NCBI RefSeq assembly: GCF_000633515.1
Contig: NZ_AYMP01000049.1
Location: 25,591 to 89,590 of the forward strand
Direction of reading: 5' to 3'
From: Morganella morganii H1r
Lineage (GTDB): Bacteria > Pseudomonadota > Gammaproteobacteria > Enterobacterales > Enterobacteriaceae
DNA length: 64,000 bases
Shown here piece by piece: positions 18,646 to 30,021 of this stretch; the first letter of the stretch is position 1, and each line of letters begins with the position of its first letter. The notes under the pieces were generated by a model that was given only the letters and a program-made list of their open reading frames with translations, did no database searches and had not been told where the DNA came from. The position numbers and the translations under genes were made by a program.

Positions 18646-20793
18646 TTATTTTTTCTTCGCTTCGTCCTGTGCTGCCTGAATAGCAGTCAGTGCGATGGTG
18701 TACGCGATATCATCGACTAACGCACCACGGGACAGGTCGTTAACCGGCTTGCGCATACCCTGCAGCATTGGTCCGATAGAGACCAGGTCTGCTGAACGCT
18801 GAACCGCTTTGTAAGTGGTATTACCGGTGTTCAGGTCAGGGAAGATGAAGACGTTTGCTTTACCTGCAACCGGAGAGTCCGGTGCTTTGGTTTTCGCAAC
18901 GTCAGCCATCACGGCGGCATCGTACTGTAACGGACCGTCGATGCACAGATCAGGACGTTTTTCCTTGGCAATGCGGGTCGCTTCGCGGACTTTCTCAACA
19001 TCGTCACCCTGGCCGGAAGTCCCGGTAGAGTAAGAGATCATCGCAACGCGCGGGTCGATACCGAATGCTTTAACAGAGTCAGCAGACTGAATTGCAATCT
19101 CTGCCAGCTGTTCAGGGTTCGGATCCGGGTTGATTGCACAGTCACCGTAGACCAGCACTTCTTCAGGCATCAGCATGAAGAACACGGAAGAAACCAGTGA
19201 GCTGCCCGGTGCAGTTTTGATTAACTGTAACGGCGGACGAATGGTGTTCGCCGTGGTGTGAACCGCACCGGAAACCAGACCGTCAACTTTATCTTGCTCC
19301 AGCATCATTGTACCCAGTACAACGTTGTCCTGTAACTGCTCGCGGGCAACGACTTCGGTCATGCCTTTGTTTTTACGCAGTTCAACCAGACGCGGCACAT
19401 ACAGCTCGCGGATGTCAGCCGGGTTAACCAGCTCGATACCGGTGCCCAGCGTCACGCCCTGTGCAGCTGCCACGCGGCGGATTTCTTCCGGATCGCCTAA
19501 CAGTACGCAGGTCGCCAGACCACGTTCAGCACAGATAGCGGCGGCTTTGATGGTACGCGGCTCATCACCTTCAGGCAGTACAACGCGTTTTTTCGCTTTG
19601 CGTGCCAGTTCGGTTAACAGGTAACGGAATGCCGGTGGTGACAGACGGTTAGGACGCTCGGAATCCGCAACCAGGGAATCGATCCATTTGGTATCGATGT
19701 GGCTTGCCACGTAGTTCTGAACCAGTTCGATGCGCTCACGGTCATCAGCAGGGACTTCCAGGCTGAAGCTTTGCAGGTTCAGCGAAGTCTGCCAGGTGTT
19801 GGTGTTCACCGTGAAGATTGGCAGGCCGGTTTCGAATGCACGTTCGCACAGTTTGGCGATGCTGTCGTCGATTTCATAACCGCCGGTCAGCAGGATCGCA
19901 CCGATTTCCACGCCGTTCATCGCGGCCAGGCAGGCAGAAACCAGCACGTCAGGACGGTCAGCAGAGGTCACCAGCAGAGAACCCGGACGGAAGTGCTCCA
20001 GCATATGAGGAATGCTGCGTGCACAGAACGTCACCGATTTCACACGGCGGGTTTTGATGTCACCTTCGTTGATGATTTTCGCGCCCAGGTGGTTCGCCAT
20101 GTCGATTGCACGGGTGGCAATCAGTTCGAAGTTCCACGGTACACTGCCGACAACCGGCAGAGGCAGGGATTTCAGATCATCCGCGCTCAGGTGAGCGATA
20201 GTGGCTTTGGATGAGTCATCAAAGATTTCAGACAGGTCAGGACGGGTACGGCCCTGCTCATCAACCGGTGCGTTAACTTTGTTAACGATCACGCCGGCGA
20301 TGTTGGTGTTCTTGTGACCACCGAATTCATTGCGGATCAGTTCCAGACGCTCTTTGATTTCCGCTGCGCTGTCATTGCCCGGTGCTGTCACGAACACGAT
20401 TTCCGCACCCAGGGTCTGGGCGATATCGTAGTTCAGGGACTGAGCATGCGGGTAGTTGCGGGTCGGTACCAGGCCTTCGATCAGGATCACTTCCGCACCC
20501 TGAGTATGCTCGTGGTAACGGGCAACGATTTCTTCCATCAGAATATCTTTCTGATTGGTGGTCAGCATCGTTTCGACATAATCCATATCCAGCGGCTCTG
20601 CCATCTTCAGGGAAGAGTGAGCGCGTAAGATCTGGGTGGTCTGATCTTCAATACCTGCACGGCGCGGCTGTGCAACCGGTTTGAAGAAACTCAGGCTGAC
20701 GCCTTTTTGTTCCATTGAGCGGACAACCCCGAGGCTGACGCTGCTTAAGCCGACACTGGTGCCGGTAGGAATGAGGATAATAGTACGGGACAC
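18646..20793 (-). CDS. pta: phosphate acetyltransferase
   Basis: Pta interconverts acetyl-CoA and acetyl phosphate, and with AckA links overflow metabolism to ATP and to acetyl-phosphate signalling. The 715-residue protein is the long enterobacterial form: an N-terminal P-loop-like domain starting [14 protein letters not shown], a central DRTGG-type domain (about 220-340), and the C-terminal catalytic PTA_PTB domain (about 390-710) with [17 protein letters not shown] at its start. It follows ackA in the same direction by 72 bases, one operon as in E. coli. Confidence 0.97.
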   Translation of the reverse strand: MSRTIILIPTGTSVGLSSVSLGVVRSMEQKGVSLSFFKPVAQPRRAGIEDQTTQILRAHSSLKMAEPLDMDYVETMLTTNQKDILMEEIVARYHEHTQGAEVILIEGLVPTRNYPHAQSLNYDIAQTLGAEIVFVTAPGNDSAAEIKERLELIRNEFGGHKNTNIAGVIVNKVNAPVDEQGRTRPDLSEIFDDSSKATIAHLSADDLKSLPLPVVGSVPWNFELIATRAIDMANHLGAKIINEGDIKTRRVKSVTFCARSIPHMLEHFRPGSLLVTSADRPDVLVSACLAAMNGVEIGAILLTGGYEIDDSIAKLCERAFETGLPIFTVNTNTWQTSLNLQSFSLEVPADDRERIELVQNYVASHIDTKWIDSLVADSERPNRLSPPAFRYLLTELARKAKKRVVLPEGDEPRTIKAAAICAERGLATCVLLGDPEEIRRVAAAQGVTLGTGIELVNPADIRELYVPRLVELRKNKGMTEVVAREQLQDNVVLGTMMLEQDKVDGLVSGAVHTTANTIRPPLQLIKTAPGSSLVSSVFFMLMPEEVLVYGDCAINPDPNPEQLAEIAIQSADSVKAFGIDPRVAMISYSTGTSGQGDDVEKVREATRIAKEKRPDLCIDGPLQYDAAVMADVAKTKAPDSPVAGKANVFIFPDLNTGNTTYKAVQRSADLVSIGPMLQGMRKPVNDLSRGALVDDIAYTIALTAIQAAQDEAKKK

Positions 20794-20865
20794 ATGAACC
20801 TCTTATTTTTTCACAATTCGGTGTTCAAAATAAATCCGCCGGCGGGGGCCGGCGGAGAGCAAAGA

Positions 20866-22068
20866 TTATGCAGTCAGGCGGGCTGCATCCTGTGCGATGA
20901 CTAATTCTTCGTTAGTCGGGATCACCAGGGCAATGCTGCTGTCGTCAGTGGTGATTTTGCCTGCGTTACCGAAACGGGCAGCCAGGTTACGTTCGTGATC
21001 CAGTTTGAAGCCCAGCAGAGCCAGTTTTTCCAGAGTATGTTCACGAACCATTGCTGCGTTCTCACCGATACCGCCGGTGAAGATGATAGCATCCAGACGG
21101 CCTTCCATCAGTGTCGCGTAACCACCGACGTATTTCGCCAGACGGTGGCAGAATACATCCATTGCGCGGGTCGCGTCAGCTTGTTTACCGTAGTTTTCTT
21201 CAACATAGCGGCAGTCGCTGGTGACTTCAGTCAGACCCTGCAGGCCGGATTCTTTGGTCAGCATTTTGTTGATGTCTTCAACGCTCATGCCCATTGAATC
21301 ATGCAGGTGGAAAATGATAGCCGGGTCGATATCACCGGAACGGGTACCCATGACCAGGCCTTCCAGCGGAGTCAGACCCATAGAGGTGTCCACGCACTCG
21401 CCGTTAACGATGGCTGCAACAGAACCACCGTTGCCTAAGTGGCAGGTGATCACGTTCAGTTCTTCAACCGGTTTGTTCAGCATTTTAGCGGCTTCACGGC
21501 TGACGAAGTAGTGGCTTGTACCGTGGAAACCATAGCGGCGGATACCGTGGTCTTTATACAGGCTGTACGGCAGGGCATACAGGTAAGCTTCTTCAGGCAT
21601 GGTCTGATGGAAAGCGGTATCGAAAACACCAACGTTTTTATCAGCCAGGTGAGGGAAGGCTTTCAGTGCTTCTTCCACGCCTAACAGGTTAGCCGGGTTG
21701 TGCAGAGGAGCAAAGGCAGAGCACTCTTCCATTGCTTTGATAACTTCGTCAGTGACGATAACAGAGTGAGCAAATTTCTCACCGCCGTGAACCAGACGGT
21801 GACCGATGCAGCCGATCTGTGCGGACAGCTCAGGTTTTGCACCCATGATATCTTTCACGATGAAACGCAGTGCTTCGCTGTGAGCAGCGCCCGCGCCTAA
21901 TTGTGCTTCGTGTTTAGCACCATCCATTTTCCACTTGATACGTGCTTCCGGCAGGTTAAAGCATTCTGCCAGACCCGTCAGATATTCATCACCAGTTGTA
22001 GGGTCAATGATCGCAAATTTCAGTGAAGAACTACCGCAGTTAAGTACCAGTACCAGCTTACTTGACAT
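20866..22068 (-). CDS. ackA: acetate kinase
   Basis: It converts acetyl phosphate and ADP to acetate and ATP, reversibly. The 400-residue protein has the ASKHA-fold signatures: [13 protein letters not shown] near residue 7, RYGFHGTSH near 178, and [14 protein letters not shown] near 327. Length and sequence are close to E. coli AckA (400). It is the first gene of the ackA-pta operon, with a 367-base upstream region shared divergently with yfbV. Confidence 0.97.
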   Translation of the reverse strand: MSSKLVLVLNCGSSSLKFAIIDPTTGDEYLTGLAECFNLPEARIKWKMDGAKHEAQLGAGAAHSEALRFIVKDIMGAKPELSAQIGCIGHRLVHGGEKFAHSVIVTDEVIKAMEECSAFAPLHNPANLLGVEEALKAFPHLADKNVGVFDTAFHQTMPEEAYLYALPYSLYKDHGIRRYGFHGTSHYFVSREAAKMLNKPVEELNVITCHLGNGGSVAAIVNGECVDTSMGLTPLEGLVMGTRSGDIDPAIIFHLHDSMGMSVEDINKMLTKESGLQGLTEVTSDCRYVEENYGKQADATRAMDVFCHRLAKYVGGYATLMEGRLDAIIFTGGIGENAAMVREHTLEKLALLGFKLDHERNLAARFGNAGKITTDDSSIALVIPTNEELVIAQDAARLTA

Positions 22069-22435
22069 GGAATTACCTATAATCTTGTTGTGGATAAGTC
22101 TTATGTATTAAGACAGTGGTTAAAACGTAATCTAACTAAGCGTAGCGCAATATTTCAGCGCCGTTCATGATTAACATCATGCAATTTTTATATTGAACGA
22201 TAAATCATCGCTGCAATCTGTTGTCTGAGGCGTGATGGCGTAAAAACACACATTTTGCCCTTGAAAAAGGCCGCATCAGACAAAATAATTAACTCAGGAT
22301 TATTTCACCGTGATTAAACGGGCGTAGCATACCCGCAGATGACAGCAATTTCAAAATATACTTAATCCTACAAAAATATTTTGACTGAATGTAGCCATAT
22401 TTTAATTATTATGTTTTTTATTGATTGAGGTCATA
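22069..22435. promoter_or_regulatory. divergent ackA / yfbV control region
   Basis: About 367 bases between divergent starts, AT-rich, with no plausible gene. It must contain the ackA-pta promoters. Several AT-rich dyads such as ATGATTAACATCAT (22167-22180) are visible, but I cannot assign an FNR, ArcA or CRP site from reading alone. Confidence 0.5.
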
Positions 22436-22891
22436 ATGCCTGATAACACACCGGCAAAACCGGGTTTGTTCCGCGCTCTGCGTCTCGGCAAACGTTACGC
22501 CGCCACCTGGCCGGCCGTGAAACAACTCGCCCCGGTTTTCCCGGAGAATCGTGTCATAAAATCGACACAGTTCGGTATCCGTTTTATGCCGCCGCTGTCG
22601 GTGTTTACCCTGACATGGCAGATAGCCCTCGGCGGGGCATTAGGTCCCGCAGTCGCCACCGCTCTGTTTGCCTGCTCACTGCCGCTGCAGGGGTTATGGT
22701 GGCTCGGACGGCGTGCCGCCACACCTTTACCGGCCGGGCTGCTCAGCTGGTTTTATGAAATCCGCGCTAAGTTTGCCGAAGCCGGGATTGCGATTGCACC
22801 GGTCGAAGGCACACCGGATTATATGGCACTGGCGGAGTTACTGAAACGCGCTTTTAAGCAGCTGGATAACTCTTTCCTGGATGACCTGTAA
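22436..22891 (+). CDS. yfbV: YfbV, terminus macrodomain insulation protein
   Basis: A 151-residue inner-membrane protein of UPF0208. E. coli YfbV helps keep the MatP-organised chromosome terminus domain from spreading. Two hydrophobic segments at about residues 45-63 and 68-85 flank short loops, with the conserved RFMPP.SVFTL.WQIALGG block. GAGG lies five bases before the ATG at 22436; the frame opens at a weaker codon at 22421. A GC-rich hairpin without a T run (22905-22924) follows the stop. Confidence 0.9.
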   Translation: MPDNTPAKPGLFRALRLGKRYAATWPAVKQLAPVFPENRVIKSTQFGIRFMPPLSVFTLTWQIALGGALGPAVATALFACSLPLQGLWWLGRRAATPLPAGLLSWFYEIRAKFAEAGIAIAPVEGTPDYMALAELLKRAFKQLDNSFLDDL

Positions 22892-23105
22892 GTACCGCTG
22901 TTTTCCGCCCGTTTCCGCGGGCGGTATAAATCCTTCCTTTGTTAATCGATTCAGCTTTTGTAACCCCCTGTTTTTCCTCTCCGTAAAATTACCAGTATGA
23001 AATTCCCCGCTGAGATCAAAAAAGGTGTGTATTTCACTATCTTATAGATTTGAGTAATGCGATGATTCTGAGCATACCCCGGATTACTTTTTCAGGAGAT
23101 ACACC

Positions 23106-23600
23106 ATGGAAATGACTAACGCACAACGCCTTATCCTCTCTAACCAGTATAAAATGATGGCTATGCTGGATCCGGATAATGCCGAGCGCTACCGCCGCCA
23201 GCAGACCATTATTGAGCGCGGCTTCGGGCTGCAGATGCGCGAACTGGATCGCGATTTCGGTGAGCTGCCGGAAGAAATCTGCCGCCGTGTGATTGATATG
23301 ATGGAAATGTACCACGCATTGCGTATCTCCTTTGATAACCTGAAAGAAGCAAAAGATATCGACGCGCGCCGTATCCACTTCTTAGGTTTTGATGCGGCGA
23401 CCGAAGCACGTTATTTAAGTTATGTGCGTTTTCTGGTAAATACAGAAGGGCGTTATACCCACTTTGACAGCGGCAGCCACGGCTTTAACTCCCAGACACC
23501 GATGTGGGATAAATATGTCCGTATGCTGGGTGCATGGCATAACTGCCCGCGCCAGTATCACCTGAGTGAAGTGGAAATTAATCAGATCCTTAACGCATAA
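23106..23600 (+). CDS. yfbU: YfbU family protein (UPF0304)
   Basis: A 164-residue soluble, helical, charged protein nearly identical in layout to E. coli Yfb[19 protein letters not shown] at the start, then [13 protein letters not shown] near 38 and [18 protein letters not shown] near 120. Function is not established; overproduction in E. coli has been connected with toxicity, from memory. TTCAGGAGATACACC gives a good ribosome site. It lies 30 bases before yfbT, so both may share a transcript. Confidence 0.9.
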   Translation: MEMTNAQRLILSNQYKMMAMLDPDNAERYRRQQTIIERGFGLQMRELDRDFGELPEEICRRVIDMMEMYHALRISFDNLKEAKDIDARRIHFLGFDAATEARYLSYVRFLVNTEGRYTHFDSGSHGFNSQTPMWDKYVRMLGAWHNCPRQYHLSEVEINQILNA

Positions 23601-23630
23601 TATTCTGGTATCCGCAACGGCGAGGCACGC

Positions 23631-24299
23631 ATGGCACTGACTGCAAAAGGTTTTTTGTTTGATCTGGACGGCACACTGGCCGATTCCCTGCATGTGGTGG
23701 AGCGTGCCTGGCTGGCGTTTGCCCGCCGTACCGGGGCGGATGAGGATGAAGTAAAACATTTTATTCACGGCAAACCGGCGGTTGAGTCCATCCGCCATTT
23801 TCTGCCGGATGCGGATGAGAACGAAATCGCCGCGCAGCTGGCGTGGGTGACAGAGCAGGAAATCAGGGAGAGTGACGAGGTGACTGATCTGCCCGGTGCG
23901 CAGGCACTGCTGGCGCGTCTGGTTTCTCTTGAAATTCCGTGGGCGATAGTCACCTCCGGTTCTGTGGCGATAGCCCGTCCGCGTCACTGTGCGGCAAATC
24001 TGCCGGAGCCGGATGCCTGGGTGACGGCGGATACTATCACCCGCGGCAAACCCGACCCGCAGCCTTATCTGCTGGGCGCGGAAAAGCTGGGGCTGGCTCC
24101 CCGCGACTGTTTTGTGTTTGAGGATGCCACCGCCGGTCTGCTTTCCGGGCTGGATGCCGGTTGTCAGGTGATTGCCGTGCATGTTCCTGCCGGAACACCG
24201 CGCACGGATGAACTGGCCATGCGGGTGGATTCACTGACAGACATTGAGGTTGAGAAAGCGGCGGACGGTACGGTAACACTGACCCGCCGTCCCGGCTGA
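23631..24299 (+). CDS. yfbT: HAD-family sugar phosphatase
   Basis: A 222-residue haloacid-dehalogenase phosphatase. The nucleophile motif FDLDGTLADS (D11, D13) is followed by motif II VTSGS near residue 105 and motif III/IV GKPDP...(L)LGAEKLG and VFEDATAGLLSG. E. coli YfbT (HxpA) dephosphorylates sugar phosphates such as fructose- and glucose-phosphates and sugar alcohols; a similar detoxifying role is inferred here. It lies between yfbU and yfbS as in E. coli. Confidence 0.88.
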   Translation: MALTAKGFLFDLDGTLADSLHVVERAWLAFARRTGADEDEVKHFIHGKPAVESIRHFLPDADENEIAAQLAWVTEQEIRESDEVTDLPGAQALLARLVSLEIPWAIVTSGSVAIARPRHCAANLPEPDAWVTADTITRGKPDPQPYLLGAEKLGLAPRDCFVFEDATAGLLSGLDAGCQVIAVHVPAGTPRTDELAMRVDSLTDIEVEKAADGTVTLTRRPG

Positions 24300-24415
24300 C
24301 AGCCGGAACACCGCTGCACAGCACCGGTCAGACAATGAGGGAAAACGGGCTGTGCGTTAACAAAAACGATGAGACAGGATGTTCGCTGTCCGGGCATTGA
24401 CGAAAGAGGACGTTG

Positions 24416-26245
24416 GTGAATACGGAACTCGTGTGGGTGCTGACCCTGCTGTTTATCGCCATTGTTTTATTTACCACCAACAAAGTCCGGATGGATGTTG
24501 TGGCGTTGCTGGTGATCACCGCCTTTGTACTGAGCGGCACGCTGACCGTTAATGAAGCCGTCGCCGGGTTCAGTGATCCCAATATTCTGCTGATTGCCGC
24601 CCTGTTTGTGATCGGGGAAGGGCTGGTGCGTACCGGGGTTGCCTATCAGATGGGGGACTGGCTGGTGCGGGTGGCCGGTTCCGGCGAAACCCGTCTGCTG
24701 GTATTCCTGATGGTCAGTGTTGCCGGGCTCGGCGCGTTTATGAGTTCGACCGGCGTGGTGGCCATTTTTATCCCTGTCGTGCTCAGTGTCTCCGCACGTA
24801 TGAAAATTTCCCCTTCGCGGCTGATGATGCCGCTCGGCTTCGCCGGGCTTATCAGCGGCATGATGACGCTGGTGGCAACACCGCCGAACATGGTGGTGAA
24901 CAGTGTTCTGGAAATGGAAGGCATCAAAGGCTTTCATTTCTTCTCGGTTACCCCTATCGGATTACTGATCCTGCTGGCCGGTGTCGGCTATATGCTGATT
25001 GCCCGCCACTGGCTGGGCAGCAAACAGCCGGAGAAAGCAGGGGATAATGTACAGCGTACCTTTCGTGATCTTATCCGCGACTACAAGCTGAGCGGCCGTG
25101 CGCGGCGTCTTGCTGTCCGTAACGGCTCACCGCTGATCGGCAAAACGCTGGATGAACTGCATCTGCGCACCCGTTATGGTGCCAATGTGGTGGGGATTGA
25201 GCGCTGGCGGCGTTTCCGGCGGGTAATGGTCGGTGCGACCGGTGGTATGGAACTGCGTGACCGCGATGTGCTGCTGATTGATATGTCTGCCAGCGATATG
25301 GATTTACGCGAGTTTTGTGCCGAGCAGATGCTGGAACCGATGATCCTGCGCGGCGAATATTTCTCTGAACACTCCCGCAACGTGGGAATGGCGGAAGTCT
25401 CCCTGAACCCGGAAAGTGAGCTTATCGGCAAAAGTCTGCGGGATATCGGTTTCCGTACCCGCTACGGGCTGAATGTGCTGGGTCTGCGCCGGGGCGGGGC
25501 CGCGCTTGACGGTAATATTGTCGATGAACCGCTGCAACTCGGGGATATTCTGCTGGTGGTCGGGGACTGGAAAATTATCCGCGTGCTGGCGACCAAACGG
25601 CGTCACTTTATTGTGCTGAATCTGGCGGCGGAAGCGGAAGCCGTGGTACCGGCGGCCTCCCAGGCGCCGCATGCGCTGTTTTGTCTGGCGCTGATGGTGG
25701 CGATGATGGTCACCAACGAAATCCCGAATTTTATCGCGGCACTGATTGCCTGCCTGCTGATGGGGAAATTTCGCTGCATCGATATGGAAAGTGCTTACCG
25801 GTCGATCCACTGGCCGAGCATCATTCTGATTGTGGGGATGATGCCGTTTGCCCTGGCGTTACAGAAAACCGGCGGGATCACGCTGATTGTCAGCGGGCTG
25901 ATGGATGTCGCCGGTGATCTGGGCCCGCATGTGATGCTGACCGCCCTGTTTGTGCTGTGTGCGACTATCGGGCTGTTTATCTCGAATACCGCGACAGCGG
26001 TGCTGATGGCACCGATTGCCATCCAGGCGGCACATGAAATGCAGGTTTCGCCGCTGCCGTTTGCGATGGTGGTGGGCGTGGCGGCATCCGCTGCCTTTAT
26101 GACACCGGTTTCATCCCCGGTAAACACGCTGGTGCTCGGGCCGGGGAATTACACCTTCGGGGATTTCGTCAAAATCGGCGTACCGTTTACGCTGGTGGTC
26201 ATGGCAATCAGTATCGCGGTGATCCCGTTACTCTTTCCGTTCTGA
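24416..26245 (+). CDS. yfbS: SLC13-type transporter with two RCK_C domains
   Basis: A 609-residue inner-membrane carrier of the divalent-anion:Na+ symporter superfamily. Hydrophobic segments occur at about 5-190 and 405-609, interrupted by two soluble RCK_C (TrkA_C) repeats at about 218-300 and 305-385, each with a GKxLxEL/DI..RxRYGxNVxGxxR pattern. VATPPN and the later [15 protein letters not shown] blocks match the family's substrate loops. The substrate is unassigned. GTG 24416 is chosen because AGAGGA lies five bases upstream and E. coli YfbS begins at the same point; TTG 24413 is too near. Confidence 0.88.
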   Translation: MNTELVWVLTLLFIAIVLFTTNKVRMDVVALLVITAFVLSGTLTVNEAVAGFSDPNILLIAALFVIGEGLVRTGVAYQMGDWLVRVAGSGETRLLVFLMVSVAGLGAFMSSTGVVAIFIPVVLSVSARMKISPSRLMMPLGFAGLISGMMTLVATPPNMVVNSVLEMEGIKGFHFFSVTPIGLLILLAGVGYMLIARHWLGSKQPEKAGDNVQRTFRDLIRDYKLSGRARRLAVRNGSPLIGKTLDELHLRTRYGANVVGIERWRRFRRVMVGATGGMELRDRDVLLIDMSASDMDLREFCAEQMLEPMILRGEYFSEHSRNVGMAEVSLNPESELIGKSLRDIGFRTRYGLNVLGLRRGGAALDGNIVDEPLQLGDILLVVGDWKIIRVLATKRRHFIVLNLAAEAEAVVPAASQAPHALFCLALMVAMMVTNEIPNFIAALIACLLMGKFRCIDMESAYRSIHWPSIILIVGMMPFALALQKTGGITLIVSGLMDVAGDLGPHVMLTALFVLCATIGLFISNTATAVLMAPIAIQAAHEMQVSPLPFAMVVGVAASAAFMTPVSSPVNTLVLGPGNYTFGDFVKIGVPFTLVVMAISIAVIPLLFPF

Positions 26246-26277
26246 CGGCGTACCCTGCTGAAAACGCCGCTGCCCGG

Positions 26278-26859
26278 TTACTGACTGATCTCATCCAGTG
26301 ACAGACTGAACCCCGGAATAAACACGTTGCGGAAATAGTCCATTTCCGGGCTGCGGCGTTCTTCGAGGGTTTTTTCCAGCCGCGCTTTCGCCAGATGAAA
26401 CTCGGTATTACCCGCCCCGATTTCTTCCAGACACTTGAGATAGGCACACAGGGCATCGGCCTGTTTGACGATTGCCGCATCTTCCGGCGAATGGGCGTCT
26501 TCATCAATCAGCGGAGCAAAATCCGCCTGTAACTCTTCAGGGATCATGGCAATCAGTTTCTTTTGCGCCATGCGTTCGATTTTTTTGTACTCATGGGCTA
26601 TCTGCGGATTGTAATACTTGATAGGTGTCGGCAGGTCACCGGTGATCACTTCACTGGCGTCATGGTACATCGCCAGCAGGGCAATTTTTTCCGGATTGAG
26701 TGTGCCGCCGAATTTGCGGTTTTTAATCACCGCCAGCGCATGCGCCACAAACGCCACCTGAAGGCTGTGTTCAGAGACGTTTTCCTGAATCACATTGCGC
26801 ATCAGCGGCCAGCGGGTGATCAGTTTCAGACGGGAAAGGTGGGCAAAAAAGTAACTCAT
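26278..26859 (-). CDS. yfbR: 5'-deoxynucleotidase YfbR
   Basis: An HD-domain phosphohydrolase that removes phosphate from deoxyribonucleoside 5'-monophosphates and helps control dNTP pools. The 193-residue protein has [10 protein letters not shown] (first metal His), MYHDASEV (HD pair) and a later [15 protein letters not shown] with the last metal Asp. The start [13 protein letters not shown] at 26859 aligns with E. coli; AGGA lies nine bases before. The frame stays open another 77 codons, which do not resemble YfbR. It converges with yfbS. Confidence 0.93.
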   Translation of the reverse strand: MSYFFAHLSRLKLITRWPLMRNVIQENVSEHSLQVAFVAHALAVIKNRKFGGTLNPEKIALLAMYHDASEVITGDLPTPIKYYNPQIAHEYKKIERMAQKKLIAMIPEELQADFAPLIDEDAHSPEDAAIVKQADALCAYLKCLEEIGAGNTEFHLAKARLEKTLEERRSPEMDYFRNVFIPGFSLSLDEISQ

Positions 26860-26980
26860 AGACAACATTCCTGGCAGCAATTTGTTGATAATAAGGGGCT
26901 TGTCGCAACAAGCTTCTTTGACATAGGTTTCATCGGGTTGCCGGGAGGAAACAGCCCGAATGACGGACAGGCCCGGATCC

Positions 26981-27799
26981 TCAAAAATGCTCTGTAAAAA
27001 AAGCAACCGCGCCTTTTTTGTCAGCACGATCCAGACCGCCTTCAGCAATAATTTTAGCAGCATAGTAAGCTGCAAAACGACCACAATCATTCCCGTTTAG
27101 CAGGGATTGATCCCCGTGATGCTCGGCAGTCACAGAAAAATCATCTCTGAGTGAAGTGTTTTTCCGCAAGATTGCTGTTAAACGTCCCGCGCCGCCATAG
27201 AACATATCTGCAAAGCCACCTTTAGGATCATGAAGAACTGCGCTTTGTATAATGCCATTATCGATGTCTGCTTCTAATAAGGTAAAATGTCCGCGCGGGC
27301 CAAATGGGCCATAAGTATTGCTCTGAGCGACAGGAATCAGCGCCTTTACCGGACCTTGCGGATACGCGTCAGTTAACTCTTTAAATGTCTGGGGAAGCGA
27401 TCGGCCTCCCGCCATGTGTGCGGCGACAGAATCAGACTCCGGCAGGTCATGTGTAGTGGCGCAAACAATATGGGTAGTCCCGGCAGATTCTTTTACTCTG
27501 AAGACAGTATGTTCCACTCCCCCCGCATTGAAGCTTCCGTTTTTCCGCCACCCCTTATCTTCTGAAAAAATGCTATCCAGGCTCTGATTTAATTGACCCG
27601 GAGACAGCTTTTCACCAAAAATACCCAGAAGCCTGTTGATGAATGAATGCAGCCATGAACAAAAGCCTGTGCTTTCCGGGGCGCTGATGACGTCAGCAAA
27701 CCGCTCATGATCATGTGGCTGGAGAGGGTCTGTTTCACTATAAGAGATCTCTGTAAAATAACTCAGTGCTGACATATCTGCCGCTGATGGAATCCGCAT
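26981..27799 (-). CDS. putative CE-clan (C48/ElaD-like) cysteine protease
   Basis: A 272-residue protein, not a member of any housekeeping family I recognise. The C-terminal half fits the Ulp1/YopJ-type CE clan: H171 in [10 protein letters not shown], an acidic residue D191 in VLHDPKG 20 residues later, and C239 in [13 protein letters not shown], the DCG followed by a helix being typical. The usual oxyanion Gln six residues before Cys is Leu; a Gln is eight before (Q231). There is no signal peptide. Clan members include deubiquitinases (SseL, ElaD) and host-directed effectors, so a role against eukaryotic hosts is possible (inference). ATG 27799 has GCGGGG upstream; GTG 27820 is an alternative. 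Confidence 0.65.
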   Translation of the reverse strand: MRIPSAADMSALSYFTEISYSETDPLQPHDHERFADVISAPESTGFCSWLHSFINRLLGIFGEKLSPGQLNQSLDSIFSEDKGWRKNGSFNAGGVEHTVFRVKESAGTTHIVCATTHDLPESDSVAAHMAGGRSLPQTFKELTDAYPQGPVKALIPVAQSNTYGPFGPRGHFTLLEADIDNGIIQSAVLHDPKGGFADMFYGGAGRLTAILRKNTSLRDDFSVTAEHHGDQSLLNGNDCGRFAAYYAAKIIAEGGLDRADKKGAVAFFTEHF

Positions 27800-28022
27800 G
27801 ATAAACCCCGCTGATAGCACTCCCGGAACCGGATATCTGCCCGGTATTGCCGGAATACATAAAACAACCGGCCCGCAGGAGGGTCTCCCGGAACCAGCAT
27901 GAAGTGATTGATGCTATTATCTGTCCCTGACCTTTAATTTCGCAATACGGCTATCGACTGGTTCATCATTTGCAACAACCCCATCATAAGAGCGGATATT
28001 CTGTGGTGTTCCGGGGAATGTA

Positions 28023-28050
28023 AATAAAAACGGCTTCCCGGGGGAAGCCG
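28023..28050 (-). terminator. terminator of alaA
   Basis: CGGCTTCCC and GGGAAGCCG pair perfectly with a two-base loop region; on the minus strand it is followed by TTTTTATTT. It lies 17 bases past the alaA stop. Confidence 0.88.
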
Positions 28051-28066
28051 CTGACAGCAGTAACGG

Positions 28067-29281
28067 TTACTGGCGGTAATGGGAGAGGAAGCGCCCGAAG
28101 CGGTTAATCGCCATCTCCAGCTCGTCCTCACGCGGCAGTGTCACGATACGGAAGTGGTTCGGTTCCGGCCAGTTAAAGGCAGTACCTTGTACCAGCAGTA
28201 CTTTTTCCTGTAACAGCAGGTCGAGGATCATTTTCTGGTCATCGTGAATATTGAAGCGTTTGGCATCAAATTTCGGGAACATATAGAGTGCGCCCATCGG
28301 TTTGACACAGGAGCAGCCCGGTATCTGGTTAATCAGTTCCCAGGCTTTGTTGCGCTGTTCATACAGGCGGCCGCCGGGATGAATAAACTCATTAATGCTC
28401 TGATACCCGCCGATAGCGGTCTGGATAGCATGCTGCATCGGCACGTTGGCACACAGACGCATAGACGCAAGCATTTCCAGCCCTTCGATATAGCCTTTGG
28501 CATGTTTCTTCGGCCCGTTCAGTACCATCCAGCCCTGGCGGAAACCGGCGATACGGTAGGTTTTTGACAGGCCGTTGAAGGTCACGGTCAGCAGATCCGG
28601 TGCCATCGCGGCGATAGAGTGGTGGACAGCATCGTCGTACAGAATTTTGTCGTAGATTTCGTCAGCAAAAATGATCAGGTCATTCTGACGGGCGAGTTCG
28701 ACAATTTCCTGTAACAGATCTTTACTGTAAACAGCGCCTGTCGGGTTGTTCGGGTTAATCACCACGATACCGCGGGTACGCGGGGTGATTTTCTTTTTGA
28801 TGTCTTCAATATCCGGCATCCAGCCCTGTTCTTCGTCGCACATATAGTGGACGGCAGTACCGCCGGAGAGAGAGACCGCACCGGTCCATAACGGATAATC
28901 CGGTGCCGGTACCAGCATTTCATCACCGTTGTTCAGCAGCGCCTGCATGGACTGCACAATCAGTTCAGACACCCCGTTACCGATATAGACATCTTCCACG
29001 GTCATATCGCGCATGCCGCGTTCCTGGTAGAACTGGACAATGGCTTTACGGGCGGAATAGAGACCTTTTGAATCGCTGTAACCCTGGGAGCTTGGTAAAT
29101 TACGGATAACATCAACCAGAATTTCGTCCGGGGCATCAAAACCAAACGGCGCCGGGTTACCGATATTCAGTTTGAGAACTTTCTGGCCTTCCTCTTCGAG
29201 ACGTTTAGCCTCTTTGAGTACCGGCCCGCGAATGTCGTAACAGACATTATCGAGTTTGCCGGATTTCTTTATTATATTCAT
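28067..29281 (-). CDS. alaA: glutamate-pyruvate aminotransferase AlaA
   Basis: A PLP-dependent class I aminotransferase that makes alanine from pyruvate and glutamate. The 404-residue protein (E. coli YfbQ/AlaA 405) has KLNIGNPAPFGFDAP near the N-terminus, NPNNPTGAVYS near 175 and the PLP lysine in NGLSKTYRIAGFRQGW near 240. The start at 29281 gives MNIIKKSGKLDNVCYDIRGPVL as in E. coli. It is divergent from lrhA over 740 bases, the arrangement known from E. coli. Confidence 0.95.
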   Translation of the reverse strand: MNIIKKSGKLDNVCYDIRGPVLKEAKRLEEEGQKVLKLNIGNPAPFGFDAPDEILVDVIRNLPSSQGYSDSKGLYSARKAIVQFYQERGMRDMTVEDVYIGNGVSELIVQSMQALLNNGDEMLVPAPDYPLWTGAVSLSGGTAVHYMCDEEQGWMPDIEDIKKKITPRTRGIVVINPNNPTGAVYSKDLLQEIVELARQNDLIIFADEIYDKILYDDAVHHSIAAMAPDLLTVTFNGLSKTYRIAGFRQGWMVLNGPKKHAKGYIEGLEMLASMRLCANVPMQHAIQTAIGGYQSINEFIHPGGRLYEQRNKAWELINQIPGCSCVKPMGALYMFPKFDAKRFNIHDDQKMILDLLLQEKVLLVQGTAFNWPEPNHFRIVTLPREDELEMAINRFGRFLSHYRQ

Positions 29282-30021
29282 CTGTTCAGGACCTTAGCGC
29301 GTTAATCTTATACTTTATCAGGTAAAACCCGTTATAACCCACTCTACTCTTACCGTCCGGGGTTTTGAAGACAGTAAACGTCTTTTGGTTAAAAACAACA
29401 GGATTTGTTTTAGAAAGGATCAGGAGTGCCGGTTTATTATGGATATGCCGGATTATCATGCTTAATGTTGTGTTTAATCCGGAACTTATGACTGACAAGG
29501 GGGAGGTGTACTGAATTTTGTAAAGTTATCTATCGGAAGATCATAATTGGTAAAGTAATACCGTGTTTTTACTAAATAGCAAGCAGTTGTTGAAATTGTA
29601 TAATCTTTTCTTATATATTAAACCCTGAAGTTGGTAATTATTAGTAGTATAACTAATAAAAGTTTACGGCATAATGTGATTTTCAGAGTATTTAACCTTA
29701 AAGTTGCAGAATAATCAGGTTTATCCTGCAACAGGACATATTCACAGCATGCATTTTCGTTATTTACAATTTGTATGGTTTCGCAATATCCGGAAAACAG
29801 TGCGGTAAGATACGTAAAATTTGTGTGTTTGTATAGCAGACCTGCTGTTTTAGTATGCAGCATTACATAATGGAGTTACTCACCGTTACGTATTTTTGTT
29901 AGTGTTAGTTATGTTTTACTCTACCCTGTTGTATAGGGTAATGTCTTCGTTGGCGATGCCATTTTTCACGCCAATAAACACCAGGTAGTTATTAAAAATC
30001 AAAATTAGTGAAGAAAAAACA
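29282..30021. promoter_or_regulatory. long alaA-lrhA intergenic region
   Basis: 740 bases, AT-rich, with no supported gene; two minus-strand open frames (29286-29498 and 29618-29863) lack motifs and ribosome sites. E. coli lrhA has an unusually long 5' leader that is a target of small RNAs. The similar distance here suggests a comparable long leader for lrhA, but promoters were not placed. Confidence 0.5.

Noticed and set aside
26860..27090. 77-residue N-terminal extension of YfbR
   Set aside because: It does not resemble YfbR and runs into the neighbouring CE-clan gene; ATG 26859 aligns with E. coli.
29618..29863. 81-codon minus-strand open frame in the alaA-lrhA gap
   Set aside because: Lies in the AT-rich leader region, with no ribosome site and no recognisable protein character.
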